A DNA stretch of 20,883 bases from Priapulus caudatus. Taxonomy: Eukaryota; Priapulida; Priapulimorpha; Priapulimorphida; Priapulidae. The stretch lies in assembly GCF_000485595.1 (NCBI RefSeq), contig NW_014577980.1:31674-52556 (forward strand), read 5' to 3'. Below, in pieces: positions 1-8,699 of this stretch (position 1 is the first letter of the stretch; the number at the start of each line of letters is the position of its first letter). The notes beneath the pieces are model-generated. The model did no database searches. It saw nothing but the letters and a program-made list of their open reading frames with translations, and was not told where the DNA came from. The translations under genes were made by a program, and so were the position numbers.

Positions 1-122
1 TAAAGACACTGCGCCGCACGCACGCACGCACCGACGCCACGCACCATGAACGCGAGCCGCGCACGCACGCACGCACACACACACACACACACACACACAA
101 CACACACACACACACACACACG

Positions 123-171
<49 letters not shown>

Positions 172-208
172 GCAGCGTACACAACGGGCGGCGCACACAC
201 ACACACAC

Positions 209-239
<31 letters not shown>

Positions 240-265
240 CACACACACACACACGCACGCACGCA
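1..265. repeat. CA/CG-rich microsatellite tract
   Basis: Alternating purine-pyrimidine DNA, mostly (CA)n with CACG and CGCA variants. It is interrupted once at about 166-192 by a short GC-rich stretch. The open frame through it (46-288) is a Thr-His dipeptide translation of the repeat and not a gene. Such tracts favour Z-DNA and polymerase slippage, so array length here is unreliable. Confidence 0.95.
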
Positions 266-376
266 CGAAGTGGCGTGCGCACGCGTGACGTCACCGGTAT
301 TGTATATACATGCCCCATAGCTGCCATGTGTTTTGCGTACATATCCGGGAACGTCACGCGTGCGCACGCCACTTCG
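266..376. repeat. Short fold-back element with 26-bp perfect inverted arms
   Basis: Positions 266-291 and 351-376 are exact reverse complements over 26 bp, with a 59-bp loop between them. The arms begin CGAAGTGGCG on the left and end CGCCACTTCG on the right. The loop can extend the stem imperfectly, since CCGG(T)AT near 295 faces ATATCCGG near 342. The left arm contains a TGACGTCA palindrome (286-293). Size and symmetry resemble a tiny MITE or fold-back element, but I see no target-site duplication: the left flank is the CACG microsatellite and the right flank is TTCAAAATG. It could also be a stable structured non-coding site. Confidence 0.8.
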
Positions 377-744
377 TTTCAAAATGAAATGCCAGTAGTG
401 CTTACTTTGTGGAATAAAAGGACAAATACATGGGTGTAAAGTTGTTGAAAGTGTTCAAAAAGATAGGTGAGATGTCCATGTAGATAAATAAGAGTTAAAA
501 AGCCCGATAACTTTTGCGTTTTGCGATCCATTTTTCATGGGGACAGGTGGTAACAGGTCGTAGTTGCTATTTCAGCCGACAATGTGCTATAGCCCTCGGC
601 AGTCGATGTACGCGGCGGTATAGTACTAGAGCTAACCCACACGCAAAATGGACGCGCGTACGTACACACGTCTTGCAAACAGTCATGACAGAGCATCTGC
701 CACAACACCAACACAACCATGACAAAAACATGTTTGGATTAACG
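377..744. other. Unique non-coding sequence
   Basis: Mixed-composition sequence between the fold-back and the telomere-like tract. Short open frames occur on both strands (514-771 plus, 535-720 minus), but they overlap each other and show no domain, signal peptide or splice context. I see no RNA gene or promoter that I can defend. Confidence 0.5.
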
Positions 745-793
745 CTAGGGTTAGGGTTGCGGTTAGGGTAGCGGTAGGTTTAGGGTTAGGGTT
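745..793 (+). repeat. Degenerate interstitial telomere-like TTAGGG tract
   Basis: Eight near-hexameric units read CTAGGG, TTAGGG, TTGCGG, TTAGGG, TAGCGG, TAGGT, TTAGGG, TTAGGG. Four are exact TTAGGG (751-756, 763-768, 780-785, 786-791). The tract is short, degenerate and flanked by unique DNA on both sides, so it is interstitial and not a chromosome end. TTAGGG is the ancestral metazoan telomere repeat, while most insects use TTAGG, so this argues mildly against an insect source. A chance or unrelated minisatellite origin remains possible. Confidence 0.75.
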
Positions 794-1559
794 ACTATGA
801 GGAGGGAAAAAACGAAGGAGAAGTGAGAGAACGAGCGCGGCATGTACACTCGACTTTGAATCAGTTTAGCCTGTTGGCCGAGACAGTATATATAGGTATA
901 TAATTGTTTGCTTTTTGCCTGAAGTGGTTCAATCTGATTCACTACAAAGCATATATAGCAACGGCTGGACATTGAATTGCCAGCCCAAAACTATGGCGAG
1001 ACACTAGGTTTAGTGTTAAACGATTTTCCCCTTCGTTTGTCCTCTAATTAGTGCCCCCACCCCTCCTAATCAATTCACGGGTCCGCCAATTTTTGTAATA
1101 ATTTTTGTAATAATGTTTAATTTAATTAACAACCGTAAGTACTGTTTAACATTGCGAGTCCGGCGTTCACCGTCGAAATAGCTCCAAACCTCACGCGTAC
1201 GTCGCGCTACCACGACGCACGCACGCAGCGTGTGTATACGTAGGCCTACACAGCTTTATACTCCAACGGCTATAGAGCGTACTCCCCAGCGTTGTTCGCC
1301 TGCGTAATTTCCCCAGACCGTTTTTCTCTCTCAACAGTGCACAGCGCTGAATATTCATCGTCCGGCGGACGCTTTGAGCTCTTGCCGCGTCAATCAAAAA
1401 CCGTTACTTAACGTTGGCCGCGATATATAGGATTATGGCGTGAAAAATAAAATCGCCTCCCGATAGACTGCCGATCGGATGCTACTTTCATCGCGTGACG
1501 TCACGGGAGACATAAATATGGCGCGATCATGCTGTGTATTATGGTCCGAGTGTAGACGT

Positions 1560-1561
<2 letters not shown>
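794..1561. other. Unique non-coding sequence with a CRE-like palindrome
   Basis: No supported gene. A 12-bp unit ATTTTTGTAATA is tandemly duplicated at 1089-1112. A TGACGTCA palindrome (cAMP response element core) lies at 1496-1503 in the context CGCGTGACGTCACGGG. Composition switches between AT-rich patches (1085-1150, 1440-1455) and CpG-rich patches (1190-1400), as in animal intergenic or intronic DNA. The short minus-strand frames here (763-972, 1191-1397) show no recognisable features. Confidence 0.5.

Positions 1562-1610
<49 letters not shown>
1562..1610. repeat. (TA)n microsatellite
   Basis: About 24 uninterrupted TA dinucleotides followed by TTTCGAACG. Long TA tracts extrude cruciforms and are prone to slippage and sequencing length error. 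Confidence 0.97.
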
Positions 1611-1611
<1 letters not shown>

Positions 1612-2492
1612 CGAACGAGCGACGCCACGCAACCTTCTAGATGTGCGTCTGTAACTGAGATTTCCGCGCTAAAACTTTCGCTCGGCTTTTTTCCCGAGTA
1701 ATTAACATATGTATTTCTAATTAATTAATATAAAGCTCTCCATTATATTTAGCCGCAACTTCAATAGAAATCTCCGCGACATGATAGCTTCATTATGCAC
1801 GTGCCGATGATTACACAAACGATCGAATCGTACAAAACAATTGTCTGAGCATTGCGCATGCGCATCGAAGTAATCATCTCGTTATCATAACCTGCCCTGC
1901 ACGTTAACGTCACAGACGCGTAATAAATGCACCCGGACACAAACACTACGCGGCCGTTGCTCTATCGTAAAACTTCGCGTAACGACTGGTTAGAATATAA
2001 CAAGTGAACGAATATGGCACTTCGCCGCTACTATACTTTTACCAACCGTAACCCGATTTCAGTCACTCAGCACTGCGCACACGTCAAAAATCGAGGCATT
2101 TTTTTAAAAGAGTTGTTGATACTAGTGAAGATGCTTGGCGATGGCTAGAGAGATACATGACAGATTGGTAGTGACGTATTAATTCGTGATTGATTCGTGA
2201 ACGATAAATCGCGTGATTAGATGATCGTTTTCGTTCGTTAATCGTGATTAGATGAAGATAGATAATTTACGGTGTAGACGCAGTCTGTTGCATGTACACA
2301 CGTCGCTACTGTTTGGATTTGTTTTCTTTGTTCTGTTTCCGATAATCGGCGAAGAATTCAACCTTTCCCATCTGGTCGAGAGCTGTTGCGTTCACTCGAT
2401 CATAATCACGAAGGCGAGATTCTCAAAATATACATAATCGTCTCTCTGTTATGCAGAATGGAACAGAAAGAAGACATAAAAGACAAGAGTTG
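1611..2492. other. Unique non-coding sequence
   Basis: No supported gene. A 13-bp direct repeat CGTGATTAGATGA occurs at 2212-2224 and 2243-2255, 31 bp apart, within a stretch rich in CGTGATT words (2160-2255). The plus-strand frame 2252-2437 (61 codons) contains a hydrophobic run, but it has no family resemblance and no splice or regulatory context. Sequence from about 2440 grades into the purine-rich minisatellite. Confidence 0.5.
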
Positions 2493-2752
2493 CGAGAGCG
2501 TGAGAGACCGAGAAAGAAGGAGAGAGCGTGAGAGACTGAAAAGAGAGGGTGAGAGAGCGCGAGAGACCGAGAAAGAGAGGGTGAGAGAGCGTGAGAGACC
2601 GAGAAAGAGAGGGTGAGAGAGCGCGAGAGACCGAGAAAGAGAGGGTGAGAGAGCGCGAGAGACCGAGAAAGAGAGCAGAGAGAGCGCGAGAGACCGAGAA
2701 AGAGAGGGTGAGAGAGCGCGAGAGACCGAGAAAGAGATGGTGAGAGAGCGGC
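2493..2752. repeat. 32-bp GA-rich minisatellite, about 8 copies
   Basis: Consensus unit GTGAGAGAGCGCGAGAGACC followed by GAGAAAGAGAGG. Clean 32-bp spacing is seen at 2581, 2613 and 2645. The first copies (about 2493-2548) are diverged, with CTGAAAAG replacing CCGAGAAAG, and one copy is 31 bp. Variants alternate GCGCGAG and GCGTGAG. The strand is almost pure purine apart from one CC and scattered C/T per unit. Because 32 is not a multiple of 3, all three minus-strand frames read as Ser/Leu-rich repeats (2406-3023, 2423-2827, 2449-2784). These are artefacts of the repeat and not genes. Copies abut directly, which rules out a CRISPR array. Confidence 0.93.
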
Positions 2753-3712
2753 AGCGGAATGGAGCGGGTAGAGATACGAGGCAAAGCGAGAAAGATGCGG
2801 AAGTAAGAAGGAAGCGTTCATGGTCAAGCAAGCAGGTATCCGTTCTCGTGCAGTCGATAGAAGCAGCGTCGCTGAGAGTGCTTGAGCCCAAACTCACGCT
2901 ATAATACATGTAATATTTCATGCCGTTATAATCTTTAAATTTTTGATGTTCTTGTCTCTTTAATGTTTGATGAGCGCCAAAATAGAGTTTCATTATGCAT
3001 AGCGGCGAGCTTTGATGTTTCATTTAGGTCGAGTTGATGTTTTTGCCGTCGCGGTGGGAAGCCCCATCGGAGATCTTTAGCGATAATGAGATTTCTTTAT
3101 AATATTTTATAGCCGGCAGGGCATGAGCAGCTACGGCTAGATTGGATAGCACTCGCGGAGCGCGAGGCACGACGGAAAACTCGATGTAAATAAGTCGTTA
3201 ACGCCGAAGCGGCGGCGCGTAAACGCGCTGTCAAAAAGCGGGTAAAAAATTACATCGCATCCGTTATGTGAAGTTATTCCGTGCGCACGAGATGATTACT
3301 GCGATTTCCGATGCCTATATCATGATATGTAGTTTCGTGGCCCACGAGATCATAAATAATTCTCTACGATTTCTTCGCGAAAATCTTCGCGGCACTGCAT
3401 ATAGCAACAGGGAGACTGCGCGGGATCGGGTGTCTCGCTGTGTACAATCACTTGACGCGCCACAGGCATGCAGGAACTGCAGTTTCATTATAAACTCTAC
3501 GAGGTATCACGTTAGATTAGAATTTCACTCGCACAATGTCCGACGGCTACCTACCATGCAGTTTTCAGCGCTTCGAGCGTGTGACAGACGAGAGTAGCGT
3601 ATATGAACGAAGCTCATTCGACCGTGAGTAATGCGTGTTTCGCCTGCTGCCCATAATTCGTAAATTGTTAGATTAGTAACAGTCGAATAACGCTTTCCTG
3701 TTGTGACTGCTG
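2753..3712. other. Unique non-coding sequence
   Basis: About 960 bp of mixed composition with CpG-rich parts (3040-3260) and AT-rich parts (2900-3000, 3090-3115). The plus-strand frame 3268-3597 (109 codons, ATG start) shows no domain, signal peptide or compositional signature and is probably chance. No RNA gene recognised. Confidence 0.5.
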
Positions 3713-3836
<124 letters not shown>

Positions 3837-4395
3837 CGTTTCATGTCAGTGCCAAGCCCGCCCAGCCACACGGGCAGAAATCAACAAAGGCGCAAGAAGA
3901 CACATGCATTTCTCACAGGGTCAGTGCGGTACGTACCGCCGCTGTGTGTGCCCGCGCGCGCGTGTGTATTTACGGCACTGCTGGCGCTGGCAGCGAGCGG
4001 GCTAACTGTGTGGAAACAGCAGGCCCGTAAAGCGCCGCCACGGCCAGTCGCGGCCATCTAACTGATTTACTAACACCGCCCGTTATTCATGAACGCTGCG
4101 CTGTACATTATAAAACAATAGAGCAGTGATCAGGGCCCGGCGAGAATGTTGTTTAATGGCTCCCGCTCGGCTCCGTGTTTATTGTGCCGCGCGGCGGCCT
4201 GACTGATTTATTTGGCAGCGCTCTCTGATTTATACCCGAGAGAAAGCAGCCGGGAGCAGCGAAATGGCACCGGTTGCCGACTTTATCGCCATCCCGGGGC
4301 GCTAGACCATGTGGTTAACTACTAGCCGGACGGAGCGATCGCGCTGCCGAGGAAGGTTTTATGTGCGACGACGGAGAGTTATGTCTTGCGTCTGT
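3837..4395. other. CpG-rich unique non-coding block before the inverted repeat
   Basis: GC-rich sequence without repeats and without a defensible gene. It contains an alternating CGCG/GTGT patch (3950-3966) and AT-rich words such as TTATTCATGAACGC (4083-4096) and TTTATTTGGCAGCGC (4207-4221). The complexity is typical of regulatory or intronic DNA in animals. This block has no partner in the right arm because the window ends where its reverse complement would begin. Overlapping frames near 3843-4061 and 4309-4500 show no family features. Confidence 0.45.
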
Positions 4396-4717
4396 GCCGT
4401 GACACTGGTCCGCGGAGGCCGAGCCGCCACTGTTCCGTCATGCTCCGGCATTCTTTATCGCCAGGTCCGTCGGTGCAGGCGAACACAGCATGAGCCGTGA
4501 CTGCAGATCTACACACAAGTTCCAGATCTCGCCATCTTCCGCGCACCAATCTATCTGTTCTTGTATAACTGTATCTTGTTCGGTGATCTAGTGTCACTTC
4601 AATATACGCCTCTGTTCGTCGAATGATTTCTAGCTACTCTGTGACACATGTTCGCACGTACGCCCACACACGCAGAGGGTGAGAGGGACAGTTAGAAAAA
4701 ATGATAGGAAAGAAACA
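4396..4717. other. Unique non-coding sequence at the outer end of the left arm
   Basis: No gene recognised. It pairs with 20559-20883. The short frames 4309-4500 (plus) and 4379-4597 (minus) are antisense to each other, and the paired copy in the right arm breaks them with indels, so coding is unsupported. Confidence 0.5.
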
Positions 4718-4727
4718 GAGGAACGAG

Positions 4728-4766
<39 letters not shown>

Positions 4767-4976
4767 GAGAGCGAGAGAGTGAGAGAGAAGGAGAGAGAGA
4801 GAGAGAGATAGAGAGAGAGCGCGCGCGCGAGAGCGAGAGAGAGTGAGAATGAGAGAGCGCGCGAGAGCGAGAGAGAGACAGAGACAGAAAGAATGAGAGA
4901 GAGAGAGAGCGAGCGCGCGAGAGAGAAAGAGAGAGTGAGAGAGAGAATGAGAGAGAGAGAGAGAGAGAGAGAGATG
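4718..4976. repeat. (GA)n-type purine tract with CGCG interruptions
   Basis: Purine-rich tract built from GA dinucleotides interrupted by GCGCGCGC (about 4819-4828), GAGCGCGCGAGAGCGAG (about 4855) and GAATGAGAG motifs. The partner CT tract at 20183-20558 is roughly 120 bp longer and more irregular. Both strands translate as Ser/Leu/Arg or Arg/Glu strings and are non-coding. Confidence 0.95.
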
Positions 4977-5154
4977 GGGTGGGAGAAGGGTGATCTAGAA
5001 GCATGAGTAATCAACAGTCGGCGGAATATACACACACCGTGTATGATACGAGGTCAGAGTGACGGATCTACTTAAGTAATGCACACGTACCGTGCGGGCA
5101 CACGGCATCTCAATATCAATCACGAACTGCCACGCGTAGGCTGATGGTATCAGT

Positions 5155-5210
5155 CCACACACACGCGCACTCACACACGCACACGCACACGCACACGCGC
5201 ACGCGCACGC

Positions 5211-5263
<53 letters not shown>

Positions 5264-5275
5264 CACGCACGCGCG
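5155..5275. repeat. (CA)n microsatellite with CACG flank
   Basis: CACACG and CGCACG words (5155-5217) pass into an uninterrupted (CA)n run of about 40 bp (to about 5261), then AGGCACGCACGCGCGC. The (TG)n partner lies within 19771-19995. Confidence 0.95.
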
Positions 5276-5373
5276 CACACTCAATTCATGCTGTATTAAA
5301 ACCTGCTCGGTGATGCTAGTATTCATAAAGCGAGCGTAAGCATGCATGCCCGTGTGTGCTTGTATGTGTACGA

Positions 5374-5655
5374 GTGTATATGGGGGTATCATCTATACGC
5401 AACCGCGTACGTGTGTGCGTGCGTGTGTGCGTGCGTGAGTGTGTGTTCGTGCGTGCTTGTGCGTGTACATGTGTATATGTGGGTACGCAACCGTGTACGT
5501 GTGTGTATGCGTGCGTGCCCGCGCGCGTGTGCGTGTGCGTGTACGTGTGTGCATGTGTATGTGGGGGTATCTACTATCTATACACAACCGTGTACGTGCG
5601 TGCGTGCGTGTGTGTACGCATGCTGGCGCGGGGGCGTTGCGTGTACGCGTGCGTG
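5374..5655. repeat. GT-rich tandem repeat, about 3 units of 84-97 bp
   Basis: Each unit starts GTGTATRTGGGGGTA, runs through CTATACRCAACCGYGTACGTG and ends in a variable GTGCGTGC tract. Unit starts are at 5374, 5471 and 5555, and the middle unit has a shortened GGGTACGCAACC core. The repeat is not explained by a simple dinucleotide because the CAACCGTGTACGTG core is conserved in all three. No copy is seen in the right arm. Val-Cys frames here are translation artefacts. Confidence 0.8.
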
Positions 5656-5944
5656 AGCCTGAATAGTTTTCAATAGTTTCAATAGAATTAAATAGTTTTC
5701 AAAGTCCCGCACGTGCATGCGGTCTCTCATCACGTACAGATAGATTTATGTCTCGGACCTACCCAAATATATACGTTAGATGTGAATTGATATATAGTGA
5801 ATATATACTGGTAAGAACGGAACGCTGTACACTTTCCTTATTAAGTATTCGCCACCAATAGCTCAAGTGAAAACCTTTATCCTTTTATCATCCCTAAAAA
5901 CTTTATCATAGCCCATGAACACTCAGGCGAACACCAACTTATGC
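5656..5944. other. AT-rich unique spacer
   Basis: Contains three close variants of CAATAGTTTTCAATAG and AAATAGTTTTCAAAG (5660-5703), then unique AT-rich sequence. No gene seen. Confidence 0.5.
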
Positions 5945-6215
5945 ACGTACGCGCGCACACACGCACACACACTCACACACTCACACGCGCGCACGCGCGA
6001 ATCCGCTCATGTACGAACGCACGCACGCTCACACGCGCACACACAGACGCACGCACTCACGCGCACACACAAGCGCACATACAGACGCACCTCACGCACA
6101 CACACAAGCGCACATACAGACGCACGTACGCACGCGCGCGCACGCGCACACACACGCACACACAAACAGACGCACGCACGCGTGCACGCACAGACGCACG
6201 CATGCACGCACACAT
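5945..6215. repeat. CACG-rich low-complexity tract with an exact-phase 35-bp duplication
   Basis: Alternating CACA, CGCA and GCAC words. Within it 6056-6090 and 6091-6125 are adjacent 35-bp copies (beginning CTCACGC and ending CAGACGCAC) differing at one base. The frames through it (Thr-His-Ala-Arg one way, Val-Cys-Arg-Ala the other) are repeat artefacts. Confidence 0.92.
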
Positions 6216-6619
6216 GCCTGCTGCTACATGCTGCTCACATCTGGGAAAACGAAATCTGGTGGAACGAAATGAATACAACATGCTGGCGTGTTTACGCGCG
6301 TCCGCTCGCCGTCGTTGGGTTTCTTTATGAAAACGCGCAGCTCGGCGAGCGGCGCTGCTAGCTAGCATCGACGCTACGTCACGCTGCGACCAGCCGCATG
6401 AAACGCGCCGACGCCGCGAAACCGGATATCCGGGAGTCACGTGAGAAGACCGGCGAACGCCGGGTAGCACGAAATATTGCAATGGAAGAAGAGCTTGATG
6501 AGAGAATATTCTGGACGGAGGATATGGAATTGCATATTTGGTTAGATCGTGCCTGTCCGTATTAGGACGACTATATATAACGTGCGGCGGCGTGCGTGCG
6601 GTGTACCTGTGTGTTGCAG
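6216..6619. other. Unique non-coding sequence with a 12-bp palindrome
   Basis: CpG-rich sequence with a perfect palindrome CCGGATATCCGG at 6422-6433. The minus-strand frame 6057-6659 (200 codons) begins here and runs into the CACG tract. Its second half is pure repeat translation and its first half has no recognisable domain. Confidence 0.5.
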
Positions 6620-6871
6620 AGGGAGCATTTGAACGGCATTTACAGGAAATTGTCGGCAATAATAGGCGAAAGAGAGTGGAGAAACATTAAGACTTTGGTA
6701 GTAAATACATTTCGTGTTTATTTAGCATTATATTTTATTGAAACGCTCCAAGTGCCTGTGAATAGGACGGCCATTATGTCGCCGTTGGCAAACTATAGCC
6801 ATAGCTTTCTAGGCATAGTCGTTAGCTTAGAAACAGTGAGCCCAGAATTATTCCCGGATGACTCAGCAGAG
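6620..6871 (+). other. Possible internal exon, unrecognised (weak)
   Basis: An open frame of 84 codons is bracketed by TTGCAG at 6614-6619 and a donor-like CAGAG|GTAAAC at 6872. Both ends fall on codon boundaries (phase 0-0). It is the only non-repetitive frame in the window with protein-like composition: mixed hydrophobic and charged residues, no Cys in the bracketed part, and a hydrophobic run around VVNTFRVYLALYFIETL. I recognise no family. There is no clear polypyrimidine tract upstream, and AG-to-GT bracketed frames of this size arise by chance. Because this segment is missing from the right arm, the second copy cannot test its conservation. Confidence 0.15.
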
Positions 6872-7993
6872 GTAAACTACTCTCATTGAGCGAATGTAGT
6901 AGTTATTGGATTACTACTGTAAAGTGAACATCGCCGCATTCGTGCGTGGGTTGTCATTTTATAATTTTGTCCCTGTACGAATGTCATGTTGCTACATATA
7001 TATATATGTCCAGCCTATACACGATAAATAATTTCCGCCATGTCTGTATATATTTATATTTATTTAGGACGAGTTTTCTTATGAAACACATTTTAATTCG
7101 TAGAAGCTAATTTAATTATTGTTCGTAAACTCGTAAGGGAGAAGGGGGTAGAGGCGAACTGAAGACAAAGAAGCATAGAAGGTTATATTGTTTAATGTGA
7201 ATTCACGAGGCTTGTCAAATAAAACTACTTACAGTTTCATAGTAATTTCATAAACATGCACTCAGAAATAGAAAAGACAGTGAGGCGTACAAGGAATAGG
7301 ATATAGGTATGTGATAAATTAAAGACGTAAAGGTTAAGACGAGAGCCAGGACATCGCGCACGCAGGTTGTTTGGACTGGGTGGTTGTTACTCCCACGTAG
7401 GAATCTGTTACTGTGGGCGAGAGAGAAGGCGGGAGCACGCATGTGGCGTTAGAGGGTGTTTACTCGTTATAAGGGACGTCGTTGTGCACTGCGTGAGTAA
7501 GGAGAGAAGGAGTGCCTGTTCATGGGCGCATATATGATGATATTATCACCAGGAGATACAGTTGCGTTTACACGGCCACATGCAGAAAATACTCGATTAC
7601 AGCAATGTAAATTTAAGAAGAATTTTGACAGATAGGACTGTGATTTCACACCCAACACGAATTTGACATATGGGACTAGAAAGAATACAACAGGAATATG
7701 AAATGCACAACATATAATAACATAATATGAATGCGGACTTGGACCGCTGATCGACTTATTCTTTCAGATGGTATATCGAGGGTAGAAGTATATGCAAGCG
7801 AGCACGCTGCCACTGTGGGTCGGTCCACCGCACACTATCGACGACAATTTCACGCATGCATCGATGTTCCTCATCTTTTATGCATGTGTCTGACGGCTGT
7901 GGGTCAGACACCAGCATGGCGGGATCGCTGTAGGCCCACTCACCCGCGCGAGGCTGGCCAGAGATCGCCGTGCCACTGTGCGCGCGTGCTCTA
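6872..7993. other. Unique non-coding sequence
   Basis: About 1.1 kb of AT-rich to mixed sequence: TATATATATATG near 6998-7008 and a TATATTTATATTTATTTAGG patch near 7048-7067. No gene, RNA or repeat family recognised. Short frames on both strands (7248-7442 minus, 7467-7658 minus, 7731-7994 plus) lack supporting features. Confidence 0.5.
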
Positions 7994-8449
7994 ACATCGC
8001 ATTGCTCGGGTAATCATACGTTCGTTATGTGGTCGATATTTGAGTACGTGTGCACCTGCCAATAGTAAGTTCCTTATCATGTTGCATGATGCAAGTGCTG
8101 CCTTTGGAGGTGGTACACACGAGCGATACGTATATGGAGGGACACTCACCCCAATTATGATTGTAACCCTGATCACTGGCTACGTATACAGCGCCGCAGC
8201 CACTGGACTTCCATGCTTTGAACACTGTGGTCTGCTGCTCGTGTGTTGGTTCCAATACACTTGCGAGTTCTAGCCTAACAAGTCAAAGTGTGTAATGTTA
8301 GACGTAGATTGTGCTGTGTGTGTAGCAGTCCCGACGGTTGCGGCGTGGATCGCGAGGTTGACAGCGTTGTCTAATACGAAGGAAATGAGTCCATTTCAGC
8401 ACGCTTTAAACAAAATAATTCTGGAATATTTCAGCAGGAATTCATGAAG
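7994..8449. other. Unique non-coding sequence, present in both arms
   Basis: Pairs with about 19125-19619. The plus frame 8040-8273 (77 codons) has hydrophobic stretches but is not recognised. The paired copy carries several indels in this region, so it gives no support for coding. Confidence 0.5.
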
Positions 8450-8699
8450 AAATATACAGAATATAGAATATAGAATATAGATGTTTTAATATAGAATATA
8501 GAATATAGAATATAGAATGTAGAATGTAGAATACAGCATGTAGAACGTAGAATATAGAATATAGAATATATAACGTAGAATATAGAATGTAGAATATAGA
8601 AATGTAGAATATAGAATATAGAATGTAGAATATAGAAATGTACAATGTAGAACGTAGAACGTATAATGTATAATGTATAATACAGAATATAGAATATAG
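8450..8699. repeat. 7-bp GAATATA/GAATGTA tandem array
   Basis: About 35 units of GAATATA, with GAATGTA and GAACGTA variants, plus a few 8-bp units with an extra A. It is interrupted at about 8480-8488 by ATGTTTTAAT. The minus frame 8442-8741, rich in Ile, Leu, Tyr and Ser, is a repeat translation. The reverse-complement partner (18885-19120) is much more irregular, with many single-base insertions and losses. Confidence 0.95.

Larger units (their letters stand above)
5291..7993. other. Segment of about 2.7 kb absent from the right arm
   Basis: Pairing between arms holds up to about 5270-5290 and resumes at 7994 (ACATCGCATTGC pairs with GCAATGCGATGT ending at 19619). Between these points the left arm has about 2.7 kb while the right arm has about 0.2 kb of different sequence (19620-19830). 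The segment contains a GT-rich tandem repeat, a CACG-rich tract and about 1.8 kb of unique DNA. I see no terminal inverted repeats, target-site duplication or transposase, so calling it a transposon insertion is not justified. A deletion in the right arm, a haplotype difference or a second template jump are all possible. Confidence 0.8.

Noticed and set aside
745-793. True telomere or chromosome end
   Set aside because: Only 49 bp, degenerate, and flanked by unique sequence on both sides.
2493-2752. Possible CRISPR array
   Set aside because: The 32-bp units abut directly with no unique spacers, and there are no cas-like genes or other prokaryotic features.
2406-3023. Minus-strand open frame of 205 codons, Ser/Leu rich
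   Set aside because: It is the translation of the 32-bp purine minisatellite. Two more frames over the same array give the same kind of product, which a real gene would not do.
5291-7993. Transposon insertion in the left arm
   Set aside because: No terminal inverted repeats, long terminal repeats, target duplication, or transposase or reverse-transcriptase coding could be seen.
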